Source: Macrobrachium rosenbergii (lineage: Eukaryota; Arthropoda; Malacostraca; Decapoda; Palaemonidae). Taken from it: a stretch of DNA of 64,000 bases. A program made the position numbers and the translations under genes. Position 1 is the first letter of the stretch; each line of letters starts with the position of its first letter. The notes beneath the pieces are model-generated. The model was not told the DNA's origin. It worked only from the letters and a program-made list of their open reading frames with translations, and ran no database searches. Shown piece after piece: positions 26,572-39,177 of the stretch. The DNA lies in NCBI RefSeq assembly GCF_040412425.1, contig NC_089753.1, positions 36,467,413 through 36,531,412 on the forward strand, written 5' to 3'.

Positions 26572-26719
26572 GTTTTTGGCCTCAATATGTACAGTAGATG
26601 CCTTACGATACTAAATGATGCCTAAATAATAATCGAGGAAATGTTTTCCGATGAGTTCACAGACAGACAGACAGATGGGAAGCGGACGTTCCAGCGTACC
26701 ACTCAAGCCACTACTGTTC

Positions 26720-26773
26720 TGTCTTCTTCTTCTTCTTCTTCTTCTTCTTCTTCTTCTTCTTCTTCTTCTTCTT

Positions 26774-26842
<69 letters not shown>
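26720..26842. repeat. Compound TTC-GA-GACA microsatellite
   Basis: (TTC)n at 26720-26774 is joined to (GA)n and then (GACA)n, giving a purine/pyrimidine strand switch at 26774. Confidence 0.95.
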
Positions 26843-27287
26843 ACTAAACGCTTACTGCTCTTATTAAAACCAAAGCCAGTGAATGGATTGCTCTCAAATA
26901 TTTTTCAACATTCGTCGAGTTGAGGTCAAGTGTTAGTGCTCCGGGTCAGGAAAAATAATTCCAGGAATTTCAAATGATCTATCGTTCCTATTTTTATTCT
27001 TATTCGTTATCCTCCCCGGACTTTCCCTTTCAGGACTGTAAACATACATGAGGCAAGAGGGTCAACACTGGCAGCTCTTTGGGAACATAGTGGAGTATGG
27101 AATTTCCAAAGTTTCAAACCCAAGTCACTTTTCCACAAGCAAATTGATATTCCACAATCCATCAAAATGCATATACGCGCATTTTACGTCCAGTTTTCTT
27201 TCTTCATTTCTCGGGAAGACAGTCAGGATTTTAGAAGATGCCTTTATTTGTCCTTCCCTCCGTCACACTTGAGTTTACTCAGTAGCA

Positions 27288-27288
<1 letters not shown>

Positions 27289-27357
<69 letters not shown>
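27289..27357. repeat. TTA microsatellite
   Basis: About 23 TTA units abutting the 5'-truncated SINE that follows. Confidence 0.95.
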
Positions 27358-27568
27358 TCGGCCAATGAAGAATAAGAGGAATTTATTTCTGGTGATAGAA
27401 ATTCATTTCTCGCTATATTGTGGTTCGGATTCCACAATAAGCTGTAGGTCCCGTTGCTAGGTAACCAATTGGTTCGTAGTCACGTAAAATAAATCTAATC
27501 CTTCGGGACAGCCCTAGGAGAGCTGTTAATCAGCTCAGTGGTCTGGTTAAACTAAGGTATACTTAACT
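27358..27568 (+). repeat. tRNA-derived SINE, 5'-truncated copy
   Basis: Matches the SINE at 58411-58686 from GGCCAATGAAGA to its end AAGGTATACTTAAC but lacks the tRNA-like head, which is replaced by the TTA array. Confidence 0.8.
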
Positions 27569-27810
27569 TTCAGTAGATGAAACCTATTCACACGGAACAA
27601 GCACACCAAAGTGGCCGCTGACTTGAAATTCAAGCTTCCAAAGAAGATGTTGGTTTCAACCTCCCACCGCAGACACCCCAAACACTGCAGCAGTAACTGG
27701 TCATGATACAGAGCCGGTGATTTTTCTTCGCCCTGGGGAAGACGCGAACCCTCGACATCTGAGTGGCTTTCCACGAAACTAACCACTATACCGGCCGACT
27801 AGCTGCTGTG
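27569..27810 (-). repeat. Second tRNA-derived SINE type
   Basis: The minus strand begins GGCCGGTATAGTGGTTAG (box A-like) and continues to GGGTTCGCGTC (box B), then TTCTTTGGAAGCTTGAATTT. The tail is shared with 19659-19735. It abuts the preceding SINE in opposite orientation. Confidence 0.7.
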
Positions 27811-28163
27811 TGATGATATTGGGATTTCAGTCATACATCGAACCCAGTGTTGGCTTATGACCTTGACTGAGCTGTGGGATGGGAGTTGTTTTAACAGCTA
27901 TTTTCCAGGGAAAAACAGGTCTTTTTATGCAGTTATTATGTGTTTTCAACTATTTTTTTTTTTTTTTGCATAGTTTGCACTTTTGATGAACTTGTGTTTT
28001 GAAATAAAAGGTTGTGATCGTCTACATCTGTAGAAGCTAGTGCTAGTTGTCATTACGGAAGAGGCATTCTCCACAACATCAAAAATGCCAAATACATATT
28101 TAAAGAAACGGTTACTTAAAAATACAGATGGTAAACCACTATTCAGTCGGTATAACGGTTAAA

Positions 28164-28562
28164 CAAGTAAAAAATGCGCCGAAGGAAAGTTTTCTCTACA
28201 GTATATAATGCTGTATGAAACTTTCAGCCACGGCCCATGAAACTCTTATCCGCGGCCTATGAAACTCAGCCACGGTCCGGTGGTGGCCTCTGCCACGGCC
28301 CATGAAACTCGGCCACAGTCCGGTGGTGGCCTGTGTTGTTGGCACCTGTAGCGGTGCCAGAAGTATGATTATGGCTAAATTTAACCTTACATAAAATAAA
28401 AACTACTGAGGCTAGAGGGTTGCAATTTGGTATGTTCGATGATTGGAGGGTGGATGACCAGTATACCAATTTGCACCCCTCCAGCCTCAGTAGTTTTTAA
28501 GATCTGAGGGCGGACGGACAGAGAAAACTGCCACAATAGTTTTCTTTTACAGAAAACTAAAA
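28164..28562 (-). repeat. Multi-hairpin repeat, copy D
   Basis: Inverted copy. Within it the GCCACGGCCCATGAAACT segment is present three times, a local expansion not seen in the others. Confidence 0.9.
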
Positions 28563-29247
28563 AATGACGAGCTTTTTGCTGAAACTGGGAAAGAGTTTTC
28601 ATAAGGTAAAAATAACCCTGAAATAATTTGAGCGTGAGTTATACAGGTGTTACAGCAATAGCAAGTTCGTTCTAGTTTCATCACGGATACTCGTGATGTG
28701 CCTGCATTCTCATGGAATAGGCTTGAAGGTAAAATTCACGCGACAAGGGGTCTCCTTAGAACTGAAGATTTTTTATGAAATAAGGTAAACAGGAAAGAAG
28801 GACAATAGAAAGGACTTCAGTGACAGGACCTAAGGAAAACCGTATTAACATCCCAAGGTCCGAGAACATTAGTTAATATATAGGTAGATAAAGTATATTT
28901 AACAACGTAGTTATATAATTGTGCAAAAGGCGAATTGCTGTGTCATGCGCGTTTATGAGAACCCAGGATTGGTATGTGAACACAGAACCACTTTTTAATT
29001 ATTTGGAATTTTTTTGTCGCATAATATTGTCTCTAAATTCTTGAGATCTTTTCAGATAATTTTTTTGTAGGTCGAAATCGAAGCTTTTTCGGTTTGTCTC
29101 CCATTGTAAATGTCAATATCATCCCCAAATTGTAGGGGGTTCTTTCCACGGAAAAACTCAATATATGTTAGCTGCCTTTTCCGAAAACCTTATTAAAAAA
29201 AACGTAAGTTTCTCTGGAGAGTAAGGAGACATACCATTTGAACTTCC
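28563..29247. other. No recognised gene
   Basis: AT-rich DNA with no supported feature. Confidence 0.5.
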
Positions 29248-29412
<165 letters not shown>

Positions 29413-29834
29413 AGTATGTGTATATATACACCCACAGACACATTTACATACACAGATATATCTATGTATCTATCTACCTATATATATAACAATGGATGTA
29501 TGTATTGTGTGTGTGTCCCAGCATATCTCTGAAATGCATTTAGCAATTTCAGCCAAACTTGGTATATACAGTAGGCTATATGACTTACTATCTGGAAAAG
29601 AATGCTGTGGGGGTAAGACATCACTAGCACTAAAGGGCACCAAAGGGGGTTGGGGTGAGAAGGGCTTCCCTGAAATGGGGCTGGTTCTGTCCATAGACTT
29701 AGTAACTAATTAATTCTATTGGTTTGTCATACCTCATTTCGGTATACATATGACTTGCTAACTGGAAAAAATACTGTTGGGGTAAGGCATCACTGGCACC
29801 AAAGGGGGGTGGGTCGGAAGGTGGTGACGTAAAA

Positions 29835-30125
29835 ATAACCGAAAACAAGAGATATTAGTGTCTAATCCATAGTTTTCGAGGTCGCTGAGATGAATAGTGT
29901 CACTCCCGATGCCCTTTAGGTCCAAGTTCAGCCCCAGTAGGAAGCGGGGATGAGAAGGGGTGAAAAATAAAATGGCAAAAATGAGAGAGATTAGTGTCTA
30001 ATCCATAGACGGTGAGGTCACTGAGATGAATAGTGACACTCCCGATGCCCTTTACGTCCAAGTTCAGCCCTGATAGAAAAGGGTGGGTGAGAAGGAGTGA
30101 AATATAAAATGTCAAAAATACTGGC
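29835..30125. repeat. Tandem duplication of about 145 bp in an old element
   Basis: GAGATGAATAGTG(T/A)CACTCC, ATTAGTGTCTAATCCATAG and CCCGATGCCCTTTA(G/C)GTCC each occur twice. A related GGGGTAAG(A)CATCACTAGCAC piece precedes it at 29610 and 29775. Confidence 0.8.
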
Positions 30126-30152
30126 CAATGTAAATAAAGCAACTATCTTAAA

Positions 30153-30153
<1 letters not shown>

Positions 30154-30206
<53 letters not shown>
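30154..30206. repeat. GA microsatellite
   Basis: About 26 GA units. Confidence 0.95.
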
Positions 30207-30210
<4 letters not shown>

Positions 30211-30321
30211 GGGTGTTAGGGAGGAGAAAGAGGGAAAGAGTGACGGAGAGTTGGAGAGAGAGAGAGTTTATCGGTAGTCATTCAGAGTTTTCCCGAGTAG
30301 CGCCGGGTTGGTCAGCTAGTA

Positions 30322-30332
30322 TATATATACAG

Positions 30333-30367
<35 letters not shown>

Positions 30368-31536
30368 AAATACACACATATATACATACATTTGCATTTC
30401 TGCTTTGTGTATTTCTGGATTTTGTTACTTATTGGACTTCCACGAGTCTGATGAAAATAATGAAAATATTTTGTACTTGCTGGAGAAATCTGGTCAGTAC
30501 GATAGAATTATCGGAAGGTGGTCCCACTCTTGCCACGGTCACTGATGTCGATCATATAGTGATCTGGGAGAAGCCGAGACTGCTTGATGTAACAATTAAA
30601 CTCTAATGCTTTTAAGGCAACAGCTCTCAGGGCGGTCATTGAGGTTTTCATGCCATAACCGCACCTCTCTTTTCTTGGATTTGGTTGGAAAAATCATCTT
30701 GACCCAAGCGGGCCACATTTTCAATTAAAAGCTTTGGTACTTTTCCAAGCCACGGAATGATGGACCTGTTTCTTAGTTCCTCGATCCAGTTTCGGGTGCG
30801 AAGAGCTTCTTCCATCAAAATATTCGCCTCGGTGGGTAGCACCTTGGCTTTGCAACTGGCTTCCATGGGAATGACATGTGGGAAAAGAATCGCTGACAGG
30901 CAGTAAGATTATTAGCGTGAGAAGGTCCTCATAGCTCTTGAGCAATTATCGCCTGAGGTTAGATGCTTTCAGTACAGACGGGAGCAACAAGTTCCCCAGT
31001 TTCTAGTTTTTATTTTCCAAAAAGCGAAAAATGTCGTCGGCGACATATATCTAGAGATTTCTGCTTTTGGGTGCAAAATAAATTCTCAGTGTCTTTTATG
31101 GACTTAGACTAAATTATATAGATTAGAATCAACTGTTTAATTTATATGGTATACGATTCCATCTTCACGATCCCCGAATAATTTTCACATAAACATTTTC
31201 ATTAACCATACTTAAGTGGAATCAGATAGATAACATTTGTCTTAACCCTCGCGATTCCTGCACAGATTACCATTGGTCACCTCAGCGTCATTGTTATAGT
31301 ACTTTGAAAGTGAAAGGAATCTGAACGTGAATTAGTAAAAGCTGGGAAATGAAGTATTCGTTCCCCAGGTAGTCTTGCCCAGGTTCGGAATGTTCTGTTT
31401 ATTTTGAACGAATGAATGGTTTCATCGAACATAATATTTTAAGGATAAAATGAAAGGGACTTGACTGGATTTAAGGGACCCAGCCACTAACATCATTGGC
31501 TGAGGTATTCGGCGGTAAACAAACAAATAATAGGCA
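30322..31536. other. No recognised gene
   Basis: Contains a short AT/GT run at its start and a 72-codon minus-strand frame (30648-30866) that I do not recognise. Nothing else supported. Confidence 0.4.
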
Positions 31537-31752
31537 TTTTAGTTTTCTGAGAAAGAAAACTATTGTGCCGGCTTTGTCTGTCCGTCCGCACTTTATTCTG
31601 TCCACCCTCAGATCTTAAAAACTACTGAGGCCAGAGGGCTGCAAGTTGGTATGTTGATCACCCACCCTGTAATCATCAAACATACCAAATCGCAGCCCTC
31701 TAGCCTCAGTAAATTTTTATTTTATTTAACTTTAAATTTAGCCATTAACTGT
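31537..31752 (+). repeat. Multi-hairpin repeat, copy E, 3'-truncated
   Basis: Has the left hairpin and the central inverted pair, then stops in the AAATTTAGCCATTAACTGTG segment. Copy F begins 200 bp later in the same orientation. Confidence 0.85.
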
Positions 31753-31949
31753 GGATATAAGGAAAGTGTAAAGCGTAGAAATCGTTAGAAAACCCATGAA
31801 AGATAAACTCGGGGTGCTTTCACATAAACACGAATTTTAAAAACATGATAACACCTTGCGTAGTTATGCTGAGAATATAAGTAATTTTTTTCCACATTAT
31901 TTTTCATATTTTTCTCGTTGTGGACTTACTTGTCTTTTTGTATATACCT

Positions 31950-32336
31950 TTTTAGTTTTCTGAAAAGAAAATTATTGTGCCAGCTCTCTCTGTCCGTCAG
32001 CACTTCTCTGTCTGCCCTCAGATCTTAAAAACTAATGAGACTAAAGGACTGCAAATTTGTATGTTGATCATCCATCCTCCAATTATCAAACATACCCAAT
32101 TGCAGCCCTCTAACCTCAGTAGTTTTTAATTTATTTAAGGTTATAGTTAACCATTATCGTGCTTCTGGCAACGCAACAACTCAGGCCACCACGGCCGGCT
32201 GAGAATTTCATGGGCCGCGGCTCATACAGCATTATACCGAGACCACCGAAAGATATATCTGTCTTCGGTGGTCTTGATTATAAGCTGTAGAGAAAACTCG
32301 ATTGTTCCGAAGAAACTTCGGCGCATTTTTCACTTG
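31950..32336 (+). repeat. Multi-hairpin repeat, copy F
   Basis: Complete but degenerate copy, ending CCGAAGAAACTTCGGCGCAT...CACTTG. Confidence 0.9.
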
Positions 32337-32920
32337 TATTTTTGTGCCTTCTCAATATACTCAGATTTTTTTCGGTCCTTAATGGTTCCGGGTATTTGAT
32401 GGTGCTTTGTGCGGCGTACCATTGTCTAAAGCTTTCTTTTTCACAGCAGTCAAAGCTGACACTGCCCAGAAAGCCAGGTATAAGTTATAAGCCATCGAAC
32501 TTCTAGAGAAATGTGTGTATTGATGTCACTAAGCTAAAGATCTTTTTCATTGCCATAGAAGGTTGTTCCCGTGTCTCGATGTTAGCAGCTTCCGAGAATC
32601 TTTTATTTATTTATTTATTTATTTATTTATATGTTATTTATTTATATTACTCGAAGAGGTTTTTTTTTTTTCTTCCTTCCCAACGCAGCGGCAATTTGGA
32701 CTCAGTAGATTCCATGTTTGCCCAATTCCATAAGCTCTGTTTGTGCTAGAAACGCGGTGGTTCTAAATCGCATACAGGAAAAAAAAATCTGCAGCGCTTA
32801 TGTGCGTGATTGAGTTTGTTTTCAGCCCCAAGAAACTTGAATTCATACGGTTGGTCAGTGCTTGTGATATCTTGAATTACTTGTACTCTTTCTCCTTTCC
32901 ATTCCTTTAATTTATACACA

Positions 32921-32922
<2 letters not shown>
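32337..32922. other. No recognised gene
   Basis: Includes a TTTA run (32603-32650) and poly-T near 32661; otherwise nothing. Confidence 0.5.
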
Positions 32923-32993
<71 letters not shown>

Positions 32994-33007
32994 CATACAT
33001 ACATACA

Positions 33008-33046
<39 letters not shown>

Positions 33047-33109
33047 TATACACATATAGTTATACAAATTTGTTAGTATATTACAGTAATGTACTGCATA
33101 CGTATACAT

Positions 33110-33177
<68 letters not shown>

Positions 33178-33183
33178 CAGGTA

Positions 33184-33256
<73 letters not shown>
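32923..33256. repeat. Series of AT microsatellites
   Basis: TA arrays at 32923-32987, 33010-33043, 33114-33172 and 33189-33256, separated by CATA runs and 60-bp spacers. Confidence 0.95.
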
Positions 33257-33260
<4 letters not shown>

Positions 33261-33550
33261 TATATAAAATGAAATTTTGAATTTTAGTAGGTTTTATTCC
33301 GAAAGTGCATGAACTGTTCCTAATGAAATGTTTGATTTTATTATATTAGATCTCTTTGAAGTGGGTATCTCAAAAGTTCTGATTTAGAATATCGTCAGTT
33401 TCCTCTTAAATGGAAACTGGCTTCATAGGCCTATATACCAAAATATAAAGTTTTGCCCCATATATTTTTTTCTTGTCTGGATGGAGTTAGAGTATTTCAT
33501 TGTTGAAGGGTAGATCATAAAAGAGAAATATGGATGGCATTAAGAAACAC

Positions 33551-33946
33551 GTAAACAATGCGCCGAAATTTTCTCGGCGCGATGGCGTTTTCTGTACAGC
33601 CGCTACAGCGTATAATCAAGGCCACCGAAAATAGACCTATCTTTCGGTGGTCTCGGTATAATGCTGTATGAGCCGCGGCCCTGGAACTTTAACCACGGCC
33701 CGGTGGTGGCATGGCCTATATCGTTGCCAGACGCACGATTATGGCTAACTTTAGCCGTAAATAAAATAAAACTACTGAGGCTAGAGGGCTGTAGTTTGGT
33801 ATGTTTGATGATTGGAGGGTGGATGATCAACATACCAATTTGCAGCCCTCTAGCCTCAGTAGTTTATAAGATCTGAGGGCGGACAGAAAAAGTCCGGACT
33901 GACTGGCAAAACCGGCGCAATAGTTTTCCTTTACAGAAAACTAAAA
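33551..33946 (-). repeat. Multi-hairpin repeat, copy G
   Basis: Inverted near-complete copy 270 bp beyond the 3' end of Hc1. The terminal hairpin reads GCGCCGAAATTTTCTCGGCG on the plus strand. Confidence 0.92.
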
Positions 33947-34216
33947 CAGAAAGAAGGGAGTATAGTTTCTCACATGGTAGAGTGCAGCCTTAAATGCGTT
34001 AGTATCGATATTCATACCATGAAATATAGCTCGGTAGCTGCCAAGTAATAATGTATTCGACAAGAATGTAAGGTGAAGAAAAGAAAATTTCAAGTAGACA
34101 TGAATTTTCAAATAATGCTTACAGGTTATATATAAGTCCTCTTCCAGGGCTTGAAATCAGTGTACATTGTAGCGCCTAGTAAAACTCAAAAACTTAAAAC
34201 TAAGTGAACAAGCTGG

Positions 34217-37200
34217 TTAAAGATCGTGATCATGTTCTTCGTGGTAGACCCTGACGATGGTGTGCTTGAAATTGGTTGTCTCGTCGTATACCCTCCTGTC
34301 TGGAATGCGGCGATCCAGGGGGAAGCCCATGGGGCGCTTATCGGGGTAGACTTCTCCGTGGGAACCACAGAGGGCGTGGCTGCCTCCGTGCTCGCTCTCG
34401 GCAGCATTAGAGTGGGTGGCATCGTAGGAGCCATCTGTCACGGCCAGGATGAGGGCAAACTCCATACCCTCCTTCTTGCCCTTGGGCAGAAGCATCCTGT
34501 TGGGGATGCCACAGGAATGTCCGTGCTCGGCCAGGTGGAATTCTCCGTTGCCAGCAACAGCTTGGTCAGCGGTGTCGATCAGTGTTTGGAAGTGAGGAAT
34601 ATCGGGAACAGTGACTGAAGACTCCGTTGATTTGCGGACAACGCGATTGCCTCCAGGTGATACTGATGAATGCAAAAATAAGAAAAAAATAAATATACAA
34701 GTTCTTATATTACTTGCTAATTTAATTGAAGTCTTTTAATATGTTTCACCAAATTGCCAGTTGAGCTTTTTAACTTTTTCATCAGAGGTATGACCTTAGC
34801 TTTAAAATGTTCAGTGAATAAAGAATTACCTGTTAAAATATATCTTATACAGTACTAGATTACTGTTGTTACGACATAGCAAGGAATATCTCTGTAGTTA
34901 TTAACTTTTAGCAAATTAATGAGAAAATATGCCGCAGCAAGGAATATCTTTACAGTAGAGTTATTCATTTTGAGCAAATAGACAAGAAATATAAGAAATA
35001 TATTGCATATATACATACACTTCTTCCAGAATTTGTCCAGTTCAATACAATGCCAGCGACCATTGTCAAATGAGTACTCCTCCCCGTTGTTGTCATAACG
35101 TGGGCACAAGAAGATACGGAGTGTGGCCAGAACTGGGGCTCCATTGTTGTTGTTAATATCGGCTACAAATGAGAATTTCCTGTGGTTCAGTCGATGTATA
35201 TTTGCTTTCAGTTCAACATCTCCCACGCCATCTGCGCTGTCTACTGCATTACGAAGGTCAAATTCATAATCTTCGAAGTAAGTTTTTAGTTCTCCATCGG
35301 TGCCAATGTTTTCAACAGAAACTCCAGTAAAATCTAGTTCTTCCCTTGTATAAGGAGGCAGGGAATCCTTATGTTCTTTAAAGATGTTATCCATATACTT
35401 ATGAAGACGGAAGAAACTGGGATCTCTAGTAGCAGTTTCAAAATGTTCCATCACACCAGGGGGCATGTTGTACTTGCCATGAGGGTCGCTTTGGCGTCCG
35501 AGCACAATGTGAGCAAGATTATGCAACTGACCGTAATACTGGACATTTGGGCTGTATAGAGAAGATTCAATAATGTCTCCCAGTTTGTCAATACCTTTGT
35601 CATTCATGATGTCAATTATATTTCCATCTTGGTCTTTGATGTATCCATGAGCTATAGCATCGCGAATACGTCTTTCCGTGATGATCATGTCGCGAACTTT
35701 TGCTACACCATCCACATCCTCAAATTCAATATTATCTGGACGGGCAGGGAATTCACCACCATACTTGTATGTAGTTTGTGGAGCAAATCCTTCCACAATA
35801 GGCCTCTCCCAGTGAAGTTCATCGGCTACGTCAAGCCAGTTAGAGAGACGCTCAACATCAAAGCGAACTGTGAGTTGGTGATGAGCCCAGAAGAAGAGTT
35901 CTCCCTTGCGGTCCAAGTGATAGCCATAAGAATCTTTCCACCAGAATGGATAATCCATGTGCCAAGTGACGTGATGAACATTCATGCCAATATCTTCTCC
36001 AAAATAGGCAATGCGTTGTTCCTTGTTTTTCTTGGTGCCAGTGAATTTCATCTCAAATTTACCTGGGGTATTTCTCATCTTGGCAGTGTAAGCTTGCTGG
36101 ATAACTTCACTGTTTGTAAACATGTGAGGAGTGACTTCATACAGAGGAGGCAAGATAACCCCTCTACCTAATTCAGAGTGAATAACAGCAGTGTACAAAG
36201 CATATACAAATTCTCCCTCGTTCACACGCTCGTGCCAGTATGCAGCATTGTTTATGAAGCAGGTCCATGTCTTGCAGTTTATCAAGACTTCAAACAACTC
36301 CAGAGCTTCTTCACGGTGGCGTTCATTGAAGAGAGAGAACCAGTGTTGCTGCTCCAGGAGCCTGTTGTCTCTGAGCTCCCTTACCAAGTGACGTATAGCC
36401 TTGCCTCCATCCCTGTATATGGATACATCAGCCTCTGGGTTAAAAGATTTTGCTGCATTCTTCAGGTTATCAAATTTCAGAGGTTCATAAACCTTCCATA
36501 GCAGGCGATTTATGTCCTGCTGCTTCTTTGCTGATGAAACACCTGCACAGAGAAAGTGGGTCATTTTTAGTGGCAGTGATATAACATGCTGTTGAAGCTT
36601 TATTTATATTAACTTTGTAAAAGTATACTTTTGGTGAAAATTTTGTAGGAATTACATAATTCTGAGCTTGTTGCAGTCAGTTATGGGTGCCTTTAGAATG
36701 AGATAATTTCATATTTAAATATTGTTTTCTGTAAGAAAAAAAAATGAAGAGGAAGGTTTTCTAAGTGTTTGTAAATTTGTGTAATGTATATATTTGATAT
36801 TGATGATCCTTTAGATAAAATATAACTAAAGGCTAGTTATATGATGAAGCACTCTACCTATATCATTATTTTGGAAGCTTTTCAAATTAGGTATCTAGAT
36901 TTTAAACTGTTTATGCGTAAAAAGTTTCAATGCTACATTTTAAAATTTTTAATAGTTAACAGCTGCTGCAGATAAATTTCAACACTGATAGGTCATTAGA
37001 TATTTTTACTCACATTTTAACTGTGGGGTTGTTGAATGATTGCAACATTTACAGATATTAAACAAGACTATTTAAGTATTGTTAGGTTTCCCACTTCACC
37101 TTTAATAGTTTTAATGGATCTCTTTCTACTTGATATGAACTTTGCATTAGTCTGCACACACCCATTCAGACTTGTCACTGCTTGAATCTGGAGCACATAT

Positions 37201-37873
37201 CACATCTTGGAGAAACTACAATAAAGTGTCATTGGACCTGTATCAACACCAAATAATTCGGTAAATATTCTCAACATATCCTCTTCAACTGTAATATACC
37301 ACAAAGGTGACTTGGTACAGCAAATTAAACATTGATGCAGGATTGAGTAGTTTTGGTAAAAGCATTTACCTGATGTTGACAGATCTTTTCCTTATAGATT
37401 TAACTAAATATCAGACTTGGACTGTATTGTATTGTACCGTATATTATGAAAAAGCACATTATTTAGTCCCTTTAATACAATAAAAGTCACAAGATTAGGT
37501 TCTCAAGGTAGTTCAAATGTCATTTGCTCAGCACTGGAATGAAGAGTAATATTTTGCATTATTCTTGGAGAATCGATTGCTGGACAGTAAAACTTACCAG
37601 TTACAAAATGAGAAACAACGTTTTTAATTGCACCAGAAATTCAGAAATTTGAAGACAAAATAGAACAAAAAGTGTATGACAGAATCCTATAGAATACTAG
37701 AAAAATAAGCACTTAAATGGCAAAGTAGAACAAAACAGTTTTGGAGAGCAGCTGTTTAAGATTAGAAATACTTCCTTACCAGCATCACCCTGGAAACCGT
37801 CGAGGCTGTCGGAGCTGAAACTCGGCCAGGCAGCGGCAGAGACCACCAGAGCAATCAAGACAAGCACCTTCAT
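34217..37873 (-). CDS. Hemocyanin subunit 1 (Hc1), 3 exons, complete, 687 aa
   Basis: Secreted copper oxygen carrier of the hemolymph. Exons on the minus strand: 37873-37780, 36542-35019 and 34662-34217 (stop TAA). Introns of 1,237 and 356 bp have GT/AG ends and are both phase 1; the joined length is 2,064 nt. Exon 1 gives a hydrophobic signal peptide ([15 protein letters not shown]) followed by an extra Ser/Asp/Gly-rich stretch before the family start [12 protein letters not shown]. Copper A ligands are H222, H226 and H252; copper B ligands are H372, H376 and H412, in the expected contexts HHVTWH, FFWAHH, LHNLAH and FRLHKY. Domain I keeps C121 and C126, and domain III keeps its cysteines. 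An in-frame ATG lies 27 bp upstream, but it would fall at or before the likely transcription start, so MKVL is preferred. The gene is divergent from Hc2. Lengths and motifs match decapod hemocyanin, not phenoloxidase: it has a signal peptide and hemocyanin-type cysteines. Confidence 0.96.
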
Positions 37874-37918
37874 TGTGAGTGATGATGTGCCCATGTCCAA
37901 TACTCGGCTTCCAGACCC

Positions 37919-37928
37919 ATATATATAT
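37919..37928 (-). promoter_or_regulatory. TATA box of Hc1
   Basis: A TATATATATA run on the minus strand, 46-55 bp before the MKVL ATG. It predicts transcription starting near 37896 and a leader of about 25 nt. The spacing matches the TATA boxes of the other three hemocyanin genes, which supports function. The run is short, and AT microsatellites are common nearby, so chance is possible. Confidence 0.65.
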
Positions 37929-38238
37929 GCCCTGAGGTTTAGGCATATTGGGTATCAGCTGTCAGACTATCAAGAACATCCTCCAAGGCATGTAAAAGGA
38001 TTACGCCTAACCAGCGTAGGCTTAGAAGCGACCAGATAACAAGTTCTCAGTCCTTCGAGTAAGGCTAAAGGCTGCTCATATTCACATTACACAGACTTGA
38101 CTGTTATAAGTATTGTGAGCAATTTTGTTTTTGAAAATGGCATGCAAGATGGAGTACGTAATGACAGAGAGTAATCATGAATGAAAAGGATGTTGGTGAT
38201 GTGGTTTTTTAAATGATAAAAATCCTCTGTTAGAATGT

Positions 38239-38240
<2 letters not shown>

Positions 38241-38334
<94 letters not shown>

Positions 38335-38343
38335 TATATATAT
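38241..38343. repeat. CT-AT compound microsatellite
   Basis: (TC)n at 38241-38292 continuing directly into (TA)n, about 310 bp upstream of the Hc1 TATA box. A short GATA run follows at 38347. Confidence 0.95.
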
Positions 38344-38365
38344 TTTAGATAGATAGATAGATAGG

Positions 38366-39177
38366 ATAGATTGAGTTAGTAGTGGAGTTTTAGATTTGTT
38401 GTAGAAGCAGGGCTTCTGCAGTAAATTTCAGTTTTAGAATTTTCCTTTAATAGTTTGCGGTTATATTGTACATAATAGTCTTGAAACAATTGTTTTTAGA
38501 ATTTTGTCTCACCTCCTCTGGAATTTTTTTTGTCTATTTAATAACTCCGATGTCAATGCCTTGGCAGTTACGACGCCAGATAACCCGTAATAAATCATTC
38601 AGGCACTGATTGATTTTTCATCTTGATTCAAAGGCTTGCAAGTGATGGCTTATCCAAAGGTGACAAGAAATCAAGAAGCCAGTTGAGTTGTTTATACATA
38701 TGCACACACATATATATATATTAATGTGTATATATATACTGTATATATAGATTCACAAATTTTAAGCTTTGAATACCGTTCAGTATCCAGTTCGCTAACC
38801 TAATGTAACCTAACCAATTTACCAGTAAACCTCATTGGCACATGTAACTAGAAAATACTCATTAAGTTCTATACCCCCTGCAAGCATATACATTTTGATT
38901 GAGCAGATGAGGTTATTTGCCGGAATCCGTAAGAGATCTTACACTTCAAGAGACGTCGTCTCCACATTAAGCTGGAACCTCCGTCTGATTTCATGCACGG
39001 TGCGGGATCATAACATCTCGGTATCTTGAAATTTGAGGAGTTGAAAGAGAAAATTGAAAAATCTGGAACCCTTAACCACATCAGAGTTCCGGTTCTTTCT
39101 AAAGGCTTAAATCAAGACTCCTTGACTTACAGAGTGCTTTGGAAAGCAATAATATATGTCCTTCAGTAAACATTTTC
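38366..39177. other. No recognised gene
   Basis: AT-rich intergenic DNA upstream of Hc1. Confidence 0.5.

Noticed and set aside
26641..26923. Poly-Ser or poly-Leu proteins at the TTC/GA array
   Set aside because: Translation of a compound microsatellite.
27729..27800. Functional tRNA gene on the minus strand
   Set aside because: Box A and B are present but the sequence continues into a shared SINE body and no cloverleaf closes.
30298..30321. Helitron 3' end (GCGCCGGGTTGGTCAGCTAGT)
   Set aside because: CTAGT and a GC-rich stretch resemble a Helitron end, but no hairpin or matching 5' end was found, so I do not claim it.
34217..37873. Phenoloxidase rather than hemocyanin for the copper proteins
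   Set aside because: They have signal peptides, hemocyanin-type domain III cysteines and hemocyanin length; arthropod prophenoloxidases usually lack a signal peptide and have a pro-domain cleavage site.
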